Assembly (NCBI RefSeq): GCF_019320115.1
Contig: NC_089593.1
Span: 10,612,386 to 10,676,385, forward strand
Length of the DNA: 64,000 nucleotides
Direction of reading: 5' to 3'
Origin: Miscanthus floridulus
Lineage: Eukaryota > Streptophyta > Magnoliopsida > Poales > Poaceae
The position numbers and the translations under genes are program-made. The notes beneath the pieces are model-generated. The model had not been told where the DNA came from. It was given only the letters and a program-made list of their open reading frames with translations, and did not search any database. Positions 11,464 through 21,752 of the stretch are shown here, in pieces. Numbering within the stretch: position 1 is the stretch's first letter; each line of letters opens with the position of its first letter.

Positions 11464-12480
11464 CTAGGTGAGGTTTGCCTATGCTTGCGCCGCCTCATCA
11501 CGCTTCTTCTTGTGGCACTCTTGGATCCAATGTTCAATCTTCCCGTAGTAGCGGCAGGTGTCGTTGTCGACTTCGCCGCCGTGGCCCTCCTTGGGAGGTC
11601 CTGAGCGCGTCTCCTTAACGCGCTCCTTGCCGCGACCACGTCCGCCGCGATGCTTACCAGAGCCGACCGGCGCCTTGCCTCGTGCCACCGACCCATTAGG
11701 GTTAATGTTGAGGCGGGACGCGAGATGGGCGATCACCAGCTCTTCGGTGAAGTACAACTTATCGTCGATCTCCTTGCCGATGCCGCTGCTGCCTAATCCG
11801 CCTTTGCCTTTGCCTTTCCCACGATCGAATCGCTCCTCCATCGCCTTCAGATGCCCAACCAGTTCCTCTAGAGAAACCGCCTCGAGATTGAGGAGGGTCT
11901 CGATGGCCACCGCAATCTGATGAAAGTGATCCGGTAGGGCATGAAGAAACTTAAGAACGATCGCTTCCTCTTCATAGACATCACCCAAAATCATGAGCTG
12001 GTCAGTGATCTTGGTGATGCAGAACGAGAAATCATCAACGGACTCCCCTTCCTTGAAGGTGAGCGCGTCGAACTCCTGGCACAGTGTCTACGCCCTGGCC
12101 TTCCGCACGCGCTCAACACCGATGTGGCACGTCTTCAATGCGCCCCACACCGCCTTGGCCGTGGTCTTGTTGGCCATGCTCCCCTAGAGCTCCATCGGCA
12201 CCGACTTGCACAGTGCCTCGAGGGCGTTGCGGTCGTCGATGAAGTTGGTGGTGCCAACATTGATAGCATCCCACAAGTACCTGCCCTGCAGCATGACACG
12301 CATCAACGCTGCCCAGTCGGTGTAGTTTGTCCTTATCAGCATCGGCCACCCAGCATTGCCGACCTCCTTGATCGTGCGGTGAAGCACCAGCCCACGGTCA
12401 CTCCCACCGCTGCCTCCTACGCGGCCACTAGTTGGAGACCAAGACCGCCGCCACCCCGGTGATCTCGAATTTCTCGGCAT
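11464..12480 (-). pseudogene. Decayed copia gag of L-M
   Basis: Minus-strand frame from ATG at 12480. It includes the retrotransposon gag N-terminal motif LIRTNYTDWAALMRV, a central gag part (LHALPDHFHQIAVAIETLL) and a CCHC knuckle with one Cys replaced (CRYYGKIEHWIQEC). The frame continues into the protease and is broken by TAG codons after PMEL (near 12186), after KARA (near 12092) and twice near 11470-11490. All are compatible with CAG to TAG change. Confidence 0.85.
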
Positions 12481-12540
12481 GAATGCTGTGGTAATCGCTC
12501 GGTGACAATCCCAGTGATGGAAATGGGCTCTGATACCACT

Positions 12541-12919
12541 TGTAGAAACTAGATCATGATCAATTCTTGCTGGAACGCTCACTTTCCCTCTCTCTCTCTC
12601 GTTCGATGAACTCGCAACGAATAGATGGAACTCAGGGATTTTTGCGTAGCGCACAGAACTGTTGCTTTTCTGTTTTCTTTCTCCTTTTATTGAGTCACAT
12701 GATTACACGGTTGGCAAGGCCATGAGCACATCCGCCCACGCCCCATTTTAGCTGCACCATCCCACAGCCACGGAACATGGGCGCCATTGCTGGGCCAAGC
12801 TTCGCCACACACACACACGCTCTGCATGAAAGGAAACGCGCATGACGCAAACGACACCATGCTCACCGCTAGACAAACTAAGAATAGAAATATGCAACGC
12901 AATAGGTTATTTTTCAATA
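12541..12919 (-). repeat. 5' LTR of copia L-M
   Basis: 379 bp, beginning TGTAGAAAC and ending TTTTCAATA on the plus strand. A primer binding site complementary to initiator-methionine tRNA lies two bases away on the internal side (12525-12538), fixing this as the 5' LTR of a minus-strand element. Confidence 0.88.
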
Positions 12920-12924
12920 GTGGC

Positions 12925-14322
12925 CACTCCGGCCCCCGCGTCCACCAAGCACATCACCGCTGACCACGTGGTCACGCTGCCCAAGTCAACCATGGAGCCC
13001 AGCTCTTGCTCTCGTCGTTCTTGGGTGGACGAGGTTGAAGAGGATGAGTCCGCTCAGAGCAATGGTAGATCTGTGTTCCTGGAGCTACCGCCTCTAGCCA
13101 CGGCTATGCACGCCGAGTTTGTCCTTCACACGAGCTTGTTCGACCCTTAGGTAGAGCCATTCATGGCATCTCTAGACAGTTCAGGGGGAGGCTCCACTTC
13201 ACCGACTCAGAGGCCTCTCTCAATGACTCCAACGCGCCTCCTTCATCGGGTCGTGGCAAGGTGGTGTGTTGGCCTCAGCTGCAGCATCGATGCCATTGCC
13301 GCCGACCATATCATAGGGGCTTCATGGTCAACGTGTGGAGGGATGCTGGGTCTTAGGCACCTTAGTCCCCCTCGGCTCGCATCCATCGTCATGCACCCTC
13401 TGCATATGTCCTTCACGCCAGACACCAAGGGTTTCCTGCAGGTTCAGAGCAGGAGGTGTTGGCGTCATGCCCCATCACCACATCGGCCGGTCCCATCGAA
13501 CCTCATCGGGAAGTGCTTCAATTGCCTTGCTGGTGATCACGTGCATGCCGATTGCACTTTTCTGGCGAAGTGCTACAACTATAGGGATGTCGGGCACCAA
13601 GCGAGGGACTGCCCTCGCCCTCCCTCCACTAGTCGCTGGGATGGCAAGCGTGGATGCTCTCTACCACATACGTCCAGTACTCATGGGGGTGCTTAATGTC
13701 ATTAGTCCTCTCATAGTCACCAGTGGATACAACTTCAGCGCATTCGGCATCCACTAGAAGGGAGCCTTTGGTTCCTCCTATGTGCTAGCCTCCCACACCT
13801 TAACCCTAGATGGCGGAGCCGAAGGTCATTGAGCCGGTGGACAGAGCTCGTGGTGCGTAGGACCAGGGGCACCAGTCATGGACAATATTGGTGGCCACAA
13901 CACTACTACAGGTGGTGCTCTAGATCACCTAGAGTCCCTTGAGTCAGACTAGCCCCATCGAGCGCTGTGCTCCCCGGTGTGGTGAGGCCAGTCACCGCCG
14001 GCTTCACCGAGGTTGCGGGCAAGGAGGACTCTGCTCAAGCTTGTTGTCATCCCCTAGACTCCGGCCATCCAAGCGGCGGAGGATGCGCTTCCCCTGGTTC
14101 TGCTGGCACTTGTGGTTGGCATCAAACCGACGGTCACTCTGGCCATGATTCTAGCTCATCTCATTAAGCATTATGGCATGATGGATGACCAGGTCACCGT
14201 GCGCCGTATGAGGCTAGACGACTTCATCATTCGCTTCAGTCGTCGCGAGGACCTAGAGATGGTCCTTCATTCCCTGGCGCCGAAGGGTGCTCCCTTCATC
14301 CTTCGTTGGCGGAGGTGGAGTC
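12925..14322 (+). pseudogene. LINE (L1-type) ORF1, first part
   Basis: ORF1 of plant L1-like LINEs encodes an RNA-binding protein. A likely start is the ATG at 12992. The frame stays open except for TAG at 13148 up to 13696, and contains a CCHC knuckle CFNCLAGDHVHADC followed by a second, CYNYRDVGHQARDC, in which the second Cys is Tyr. After a frameshift, a DUF4283-like segment (LDDFIIRFSRREDLEMVL, about 14205-14260) follows. Element B-F interrupts at 14322; the same frame resumes at 37725 once one duplication copy is removed. Confidence 0.8.
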
Positions 14323-15954
14323 TGAAAGGATCAAGAAGCCCAAGAGGGGGGTGAATTAGGCTAATTCTAAAATTCTTTGCAATAATTAAACCCTACACTT
14401 AGCCCACTTCACCCCTTGTGCCTAGAATATGTTCCTATTGATCTACCGCACAAAAGTTTTGTACCCTAGGTTCCAATCCTACTCTAGCATAGCAATTCTA
14501 AGAATGTAAAGACAAGAATTGAATTGCTCAAATGTAAATGCTTAAAGTAAAGAGAGGAGAAGGAACATGGTGATGTTTTGCCGAGGTATCGGAGAGTCAT
14601 CACTCCCCACTAGTCCTTGTTGGAGCACCCGCGCAAGGGTGTAGCTCCCCTTGATCCGTGCAAGGATCAAGTACTCTCTACGGGCTGATTCTTTGACACT
14701 CCATCATGGTGAATCGCTCACAACCACTCACAACTTGAGTTGGGTCATCCACAAGCTCCACCAAATGAGCATCAAACTCCCGATCACCACCAAGCCATCT
14801 AGGTGATGGCGATCACCAAGAGTAACAAGCACGAACTCTCACTTGACCACAACAAGCCTAATGAGAAGGGTAGATGCACACTTGCTACTCTCCTTACACT
14901 AATGAGGCCTTAATCTTGGATTCTCAAATCTCAATCACCTCACTAGGCTCTTGCTCTCCAAAGCACTCTCAAGGGTGTTTCTCAGCTGATCAAATGGGCA
15001 AGAGACCTCCCTTGAATGAATAGAGGAAGTATTTATACCTCCTCATTCAAAACAAACCATTAGGAGGTTGTGTCAGCGCTCTACGGGGTGACCAGACGCT
15101 CCAATCAAGGTGACCGGATGCTCCGATCAGTTATCCCTGCCATAGAGCCATTAAGTTGTGACCGGACTCTGACCTGTGTCCGGTCAGCACTGACCGGACG
15201 TGTCCGGTTATGAAAACTGCTCTCTAGAACCTTACTGATATTGACCAGACGCTGGCATCCAGAGTTCGGTCACTTCGCTGTTCAGCATCCGGTTAGTTAC
15301 CGGATCCTGACCAGCATCCGGTTAGCACTAACCAGGCGCATTCGATCATGGATTTCCCTATCTGGAACCTCTCTGGAGTTGACTGGACTCTGGCACCTAG
15401 CATCCGGTCACTTTTCACTCAGCGTCCGGTCGCAACCAAACGACTACAGTTGATCAAATGAACTGACCAGACTCACCCTTCAGCGTCTGGTCACAACCAG
15501 ACCAGCGTCCGATCAGTCATTTGGCTCTCCATTCACTTCCAACTCAAAATCATATGTGAATGAAGTTTGCTCCAATTGATCTTAGGGCTACTCCTGAGCT
15601 ACCTAGTGCTAGATTTGACAAGTGTGCACCACACCTAACCCACTAGACTCACCTAGGTCAAGCTACTAGTCCATACCCCCCTTAATAGTATGACCAAAGG
15701 AAAAACAAAGTCCTAAACTACTCTAAGTGTCTCTTCAACACCAAACAACACTTAGAACTAGTCCATCCTTAACCTTGTCATCCATCCTTTGAAAATCGAA
15801 ACGATTTCCATCGTAGGGGCATGACAACCATGATTGCCCAATCAATTACCATTACTATGAACTAACTTAATTGCCTTTTCAAAACACACGTTAGTCATAG
15901 TAATCTCATATTATCATTAATCACTGAAACCCAACTAGGGGCCTAGATGCTTTC
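14323..15954 (-). repeat. 3' LTR of Sirevirus-type B-F
   Basis: 1,632 bp. It reads TGAAAGGATC on the left and GATGCTTTCA on the right, the complement of the family ends. The polypurine tract (complement of 15955-15971, pattern CCAAAAAGGGGGAGAT) adjoins it. Many CCGGACGC-type motifs lie at about 15090-15520. Confidence 0.9.
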
Positions 15955-16467
15955 AATCTCCCCCTTTTTGGTGATTGATGACAATACAACCTTGAGTATA
16001 TAAAAGAGATGAGATTTTCAAGATGCTTGGTTCATATAAGCTTTTGACAATAAGAACAAAAGAGTTAGGCATGCTTATGTGACCCAAGCCAATATGATGT
16101 ACTCAATAGATATGAAATAAGCATGAGTATAAGAAATAAAGCTCATTTGAATTGGAGTAAAACACGGAAGCAAACCAAATGAGCATAATGAAGTGACATG
16201 GCATATATAAAGATCAAAGTAGAGAGCACACATATCACATATCACATAAGTATCACACATATCACATAAATATCACAATCACACGTATGTAGTTCAATGC
16301 ATGAAAGTAAACATGAATACATAGTAATGTATCACACATAAAAAACCAAAAGTAATAAATCATAAGCTCCCCCTAGATATATCGCTCCCCCTAGATCTAA
16401 CATACTCGGTCCCTCTCCCCCTTTGGTGTCAAGCACCAAAACCTAAGGGTCTATCGACGGGGTAGGA
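15955..16467 (-). other. 3' untranslated region and third-ORF end of B-F
   Basis: Read on the minus strand this segment matches 31240-31746 of element D-E: the ORF end (GATGCCAAAGGGGGAG-like), repeated GGGGGAG motifs, a long noncoding tail and the polypurine tract. It stops at 16467, where element C begins with TGAAAGCTC. Confidence 0.8.
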
Positions 16468-18352
16468 TGAAAGCTCTAGTTTGGTTTTGGTGAATTGATG
16501 AAACCCTAAGTGCTAACCTAGTTTATCAAGTGATCATAAGATAGGTAGCACATTCCAAGTGGTGAAGCAAATGAAGACCATGACATGATGATGGTGATGC
16601 CATGGTGATGATCAAGTGCTTGGACTTGAAAAGAAGAAAGAGAAAAACAAAAGGCTCAAGGCAAAGGTATAAATGGTAGGAGCTATTTTGTTTTGGTGAT
16701 CAAGACACTTAGTGAGTGTAATCACATTTAGGATTGATAGCTGTACTATCAAGAGGGGTGAAACTCGTATCAAAATGCGGTTGTTAAAGTGCCACTAGAT
16801 GCTCTAACTCATTGCATATGCATTTAGGATCTAGTGGAGTGCTAACACCCTTGAAAATGTTTGTGAAAATATGCTAACACATGTGCACAAGGTGATACAC
16901 TTGGTGGTTGGCACATTTGAGCAAGGGTGAAGAAGATAGAGTTGAAAAGGAGTTAGTCATACTGGTCACGCTATGACCGGACGCTGGTCTCAGTAGGACC
17001 GATGAGTCCGGTCAATGATATAGCAAAGACGCTGGTGTCGGTCTTCGACCGGACGTTGGGTCACTTGGTGATAGGATGTTGACAAGGTGCGTCTGGTCTG
17101 ACTGATGTGGCAGCGCATAGAAGAGTCACTGTGTGATAGGACACTGGGTGTGTCCAGTCGAGCATGACCGGACGCGTCCGGTCGTGAAAAATCATTTCTA
17201 GATGCTTAGTGTAAACGACCGGACACTGAGGTCTAGCGTCTGGTCACTTTAAGCGGCTGTGTCCAGTCTTCACTTGACCGTTGAGATTGAGCGATCAATA
17301 TTTGAAGAGAGGGGACACGTGGTGAGCATCGCACGACCAGACGTTGGAGTCCTACGTTCGGTCAATATGACCGGAGCGTTCAGTCACCCCGTGTTGTGCC
17401 CAGTGAAGGGGTACAACGGCTCTATTTCGTGGGGGCTTCTATTTAAGCCCCGTGGCCAGCTCAAGCTCACTCTCTTGGCCATTTGCATTGACATAGCAAC
17501 CTTGTGAGCTTAGCCGAAGCCCTCCCACTCATCTCTATCATTGATTCATCATCTTTGTGAGATTGGGAGTGAATCCAAGTGCATTGCTTGAGTGTTTGCA
17601 TCTAGAGGCACTTGATGTTCGTGTTTCGCTGTGAGATTTGCTTGTTACTCTTGGTGGTTCCGCCACCTAGATGGCTTGGAGCAGCGAGGATCATCAAGCG
17701 GAGGTTGGTGATTGTCTCTGGCTCCGATCATGGTGATTGTGAGGGGTTCTTGACCTTTCCCCAGTGGAGAGCCAAAAGGTACTCTAGTGGATTGCTCATG
17801 GCTTGTGTGATCCTCATCTTGTGTTGGTTGTGCGGTACCCTATTGAGGGTTTGGCATGTGATGCCAATTAGCACGTGAACCTCCAAGTGAGTGAATCACC
17901 ACAACGAGGACTAGCTTGCCGGCAAGCAAGTGAACCTCGGTAAAAAATCATTGTGCCATCATTTGATTCCGAGGTGATTGGTCTTCATTGTTATTCATTC
18001 TTTTGATTGTTTGGCTCCTTCCTCGACATGGTGGTATAACATTCTTGCTCACTCTCTTTATATTACCGCAGACTAGTTATCAAGCTCTTTAGTGTAGCTA
18101 GTCATGAGAGCTTGTTAGTTTAGTTAGTGTGGCTCTTTAGTTAGCCTTTGAGAGCACACTAACTTAGTGTAGTGCCATAGTCATTGTGTGGTTAGAATCT
18201 ATAGAAACTAGAATTGTGGTATATGGCTTGCATTTTTAGTAGGCTAGCGCAACACTTGCTTCGCCTCATAATTGTCTAACCGGTTTGCTAAGTGTTGTTG
18301 TAGAAATTTTTAATAGGCTATTCACCCCCCCTCTAGCCATTAGGACCTTTCA
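16468..18352 (+). repeat. 5' LTR of element C
   Basis: 1,885 bp, TGAAAGCTCTAG to AGGACCTTTCA. It is related in termini and in its CCGGACGC-motif block (about 16970-17385) to the other Sirevirus LTRs but differs through most of its length, so it belongs to another family. Element sequence with a primer site follows directly. Confidence 0.88.
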
Positions 18353-18354
18353 AG

Positions 18355-18367
18355 TGGTATCGGAGCC
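18355..18367 (+). other. Primer binding site of element C
   Basis: TGGTATCGGAGCC lies two bases after the LTR end and is complementary, with small differences, to the 3' end of initiator-methionine tRNA. Confidence 0.85.
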
Positions 18368-18404
18368 GAGGTTACTGTGATTTGAGGCTTAACAACCTTC
18401 GGTG

Positions 18405-19820
18405 TAAAAATAGCTTAAATCAACAACACCAAGAAGCTACCCCAATTTGATGGCTCAAATTATCCCTATTGGAAAGCTAAGATAATAACTTATATCAAGT
18501 CAATCAATAGAAAGGTTTGGAAGGTGGTAGAGACAAAGATTGAGATTGAAGATGAAGACGCTCCCACCGCTGCTGAAGAAATACTACTCCAAAATAATGA
18601 CATTGCTCTTAGTGCCATCCATGATGCTTTGGATGAGAGAACATTTGAGCAAATCAAGAACATTGAGAGAGCTCATGAGGCATGGAAGAAGTTGGAGGAA
18701 TCATTTGAGGGCACTCAAGCCGTGAAGGGTGCAAAGGCATACATTCTCAAAGAAAAGTTTGCAAGCTTCAAGATGGAGGATGAGAGTGTGTCGGAGATGT
18801 TCCATAGACTTCAAGTGCTTGTCAATGATCTCAAAGCACTTGGAGAAGAGGTGAAGGACAAGGACTTCTCCCACAAGTTTTTGAGATGTTTGCCTTCAAG
18901 ATTTGGCACATTGGTCACTATTCTAGTGAGGAGTGGTTTGGACACCATGACACCAAACCAAGTGTTGGGAGATATAATGACTGATGATACATATAGAGAT
19001 GATGATGAGAAGGAAGAAAAGAAGGAGAAGAAAGATGAGAAGAAGGATGAGTAAAAGAAGAGCGTGGCATTCAAGGTCACATCATCCAAGGGCAAGGCAA
19101 AGCAAGATACATCAAGTGAAGATGATGGTTCATGGGATGATGATGATGATGAGAAGATGGCTCTCTTTGTCAAGAAGTTTGGCAAGTTCATGATGAAGAA
19201 AGGGTACCATGCTAGAAGAAAGAAATCTTCATCCAAGAACAAGGAAGAGTCAAGAAGGTGCTTCAAATGTGGAAGCAAAGATCATCTTGTTGCTCAATGC
19301 CCATACAATAGCGACAATGATGATGACAACAAGAAGAACAAGAAGAAGGACAAGAAGGAAAAGAAAGAGAAGAAGGACAAGATGACCTTCAAGAAGAAGA
19401 AGGGTGGTTCATATGTGGTCACTTGGGATAGTGATGCTTCCTCAAGTGATGATGATGATAGTGATGATGACAAGACCACCAAGAAGAAGGCACTTGCAAG
19501 CATTACAATCAATGAGAAACCTTCTCTCTTTGACACTCCATCATGCTTCATGGCTAAGGCCACTAAGGTACAAATTTATGATGATGGAAGTGATGAGGAA
19601 CATGATAATGAAAATGAAAGTGATAGTGATGATGATGAACCTACTAAGGATGAACTATTTGACATGCTAGAAGACGCTAAAGAACACTTTGACAACAAGA
19701 GAAGGGAATGCAAAAGCTTGCGTAAGGAACTAAAAGCCCTTAAGTAAGCCTTTGATGAGCTCAATGCATCTCATGAGAGGCTAGAGGAAGCCCATGAGAA
19801 GCTTGGCAAGGCTCACAAAA
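18405..19820 (+). pseudogene. Sirevirus gag of element C
   Basis: Capsid-type protein. The N-terminal part reads LPQFDGSNYPYWKAKI before 18524, then a UBN2-type gag domain (helices, 18524-19000), a highly charged Lys/Glu and Asp/Ser tract, one CCHC knuckle CFKCGSKDHLVAQC (about 19258-19300) and a coiled-coil C-terminus with the RRECKSLRKELKALK type of heptads. The frame is shared throughout. In-frame TAA codons at 19052 and 19745 break it, and the sequence ends near 19820 in a KLGKAHKK-like repeat where the deletion junction lies. Confidence 0.85.
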
Positions 19821-20101
19821 AACCCAACAGCAGAGGAACGAATTATGGGAAACCACTAGGAATCGGCTAGGGTTAGGGTTCAAAGTAGTGCAGCGGCCGA
19901 TCAACGCAATGTAGGCACGACGATGGAGGCGCTGGTAATGTCGGTGCTGGCACAGGCGCGCAAAGCAGAGGCATAGGCGTGGTGATGTTCGGAGCAGATA
20001 CGTGGTGGTGTGGTGGCGCTAGGACACGGCTGTGCGGGGAGCGGCGCGGGTGGTGCACGAGGTGTGCGGCAGTGCACGGGCACAGGGAGGCGCAGTGCAG
20101 C
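19821..20101 (-). other. Remnant of element B-F between C and D-E
   Basis: Read on the minus strand the part near 19830-19870 resembles the TTTGTTCCTCTGCT region of D-E (about 28520), and the rest is a GC-rich spacer like that at 28081-28500 and at 33344-33480. It belongs to B-F and ends at the D-E insertion point. No coding sequence is supported. Confidence 0.65.
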
Positions 20102-21700
20102 TGAAAGCATCTAGGCCCCTTGTTGGGTTTCAGTGATTAATGATAATACAAGATTACTGTGACTAACGTGTGTTTTGCAGATGCAATTAAGTTAGGTCAT
20201 GGTAATGACAATTGATTGGGCAATCATGGTTGTCATGACCCTATGATAGAAATCATTTTGGTTTTTAAAGGATAGACGACAAGGTTAAGGATGGACTAGT
20301 TCTAAGTGTCGTTTGGTGTTGAAGAGACACTTGGAGTAGTTTAGGACTTTGTTTTTCCTTTGGCCGTACTATTAAGGTGGGTATGGATGGGTAGCTTGAC
20401 CTAGGTGAGTCTTGTGGGTTAGGTGTGGTGCACACTTGTCAAATCTAGCACTAGGTAGCTCTGAAGTAGCCCTTAGATCAATTGGAGAAAACTTCATTCA
20501 CATATGATTATGAGTTGGAAGTGAATGGAGGGTCAAATATTGACTGAACGCTGGTTTCGGTGTGATCAAACGCTGGCGCAGAGTCCGATCAATTCATTTG
20601 ATCAAGGTGAAGTCATCTAGATGCGACCGAACGCTGAGTGAAATGTGACCGGACGCACCTAGAGTCCGATCAACTCCAGTAAGGTTCTAGAGAGGGAGAA
20701 TCCTGATTGGACGCATCCAGTTAGTGCGGACCGGACGCTAGTTAGGTTCCAGCTACTAATCGGACGCTGACCAGCAAAGTGACCGAACGCTAGGTGCCAG
20801 AGTCCGGTCAACATCAGTAAGGTTCCTGTGGGCAGTTTTCATGACCAAACGCATCCGGTCAGTGCTGATCGGATGCTGGTCAGTGTCCAGTCACAACTTA
20901 ACTGCTTGGTGGTAGGGAGAACTGACCAGAGCGTCCGATCACCCTGCAGTGGCACATAACAGTTCATTTTGAATGAGGGTGTATAAATACTTCCTCTATT
21001 CACTTGAGGGATCACTTTTGCTCATTTCAATAGTTGAGAAACACCCTTGAGAGTGCCAAGGAGAGCAAGGTCCTAGTGAGGTGATTGAGATTTGAGAATC
21101 CAAGAGAGAGGCCTCATTAGTGAAAGCAAGAGTAGCAAAGTGTGCATCCACCCTTCTCATTAGGCTTGTCATGGTCAAGTGAGAGTTTGTGCTTGTTACC
21201 TCTTGGTGATCGCCATCACCTAGACGGCTTGGTGGTGATTGGGAGTTTGGTGATCATCCGGCGAAGCATGTGGATGACCCAACTCAAGTTGCGAGCAGTT
21301 GTGGGTGATTCATCGTGACGGAGTGTCGAAGAATCAACCCGTAGAGAGCACTTGATCCTTGCATGAATCAAGGGGGAGCTACACCCTTATATGGGTGCTC
21401 CAACGAGGACTAGTGGGGAGTGGCGACTCTCCAATACCTTGGCAAAATATCATTGCGTTCCTCCTTCTCTATTTACTTTAAGCATTTACTTTGAGCAATT
21501 TAATTCTTATCTTTACATTCATAAAATAGCCATGCTAGAGTAGGATTGGAACTTAGGTTGCAAAACTTTTGTGTAGTAGAACATTAGAAACACTTTCTAG
21601 GCACAAGGGGTGAAGTGGGCTAAGTGTAGGGTTTAATTATTGCAAAAAATTTTAGAATTAGTCCAATTCACCCCTCCTCTTGGGCATCTTGATCCTTTCA
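20102..21700 (+). repeat. 5' LTR of D-E
   Basis: 1,599 bp, TGAAAGCATC to GATCCTTTCA. It contains a dense set of CCGGACGC/GCGTCCGG-like motifs at about 20540-20945. A primer site follows at 21703. Confidence 0.93.
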
Positions 21701-21702
21701 AT

Positions 21703-21715
21703 TGGTATTGGAGCC
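21703..21715 (+). other. Primer binding site of D-E
   Basis: TGGTATTGGAGCC, two bases after the LTR, is an initiator-methionine tRNA type site with two differences from TGGTATCAGAGCC. Confidence 0.85.
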
Positions 21716-21752
21716 TCATGCTCATGATTTAGGCTTAACCGCCTAGAGAAAG

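Larger units (their letters stand above)
7594..12919 (-). mobile_element. Ty1/copia LTR retrotransposon L-M
   Basis: A 5.3-kb element with short LTRs is inserted in the 5' part of the LINE. The target duplication gtggc is perfect (7589-7593 and 12920-12924). On the minus strand the order is 5' LTR (12919-12541), primer site TGGTATCAGAGCCC (12538-12525), gag, protease, integrase, reverse transcriptase, RNase H, polypurine tract (complement of 7990-8002) and 3' LTR (7989-7594). That is the copia order. All domains are recognisable, but TAG stops and frameshifts break the frame. Confidence 0.93.
16468..19820 (+). mobile_element. Truncated Sirevirus-type copia element C
   Basis: A 5' LTR (16468-18352), primer site (18355-18367) and gag (about 18405-19820) are present; protease, integrase, RT, RNase H and the 3' LTR are absent. 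It is inserted inside B-F. To its right the sequence switches near 19820 to a minus-strand piece of B-F. A single deletion that removed the 3' half of C and the adjoining third ORF of B-F explains the layout. Confidence 0.82.

Noticed and set aside
13163..13696. Stand-alone zinc-knuckle host gene
   Set aside because: It has the CCHC and DUF4283-like order of LINE ORF1 and continues in frame across the B-F insertion toward a LINE endonuclease.
18355..18367. tRNA-like sequence next to LTRs
   Set aside because: Only 13-16 bases complementary to a tRNA 3' end occur, always beside LTRs; these are primer binding sites, not tRNA genes.
18811..19764. Ser/Phe/Leu-rich minus-strand open stretches
   Set aside because: They are antisense shadows of the Lys/Asp-rich gag of element C.
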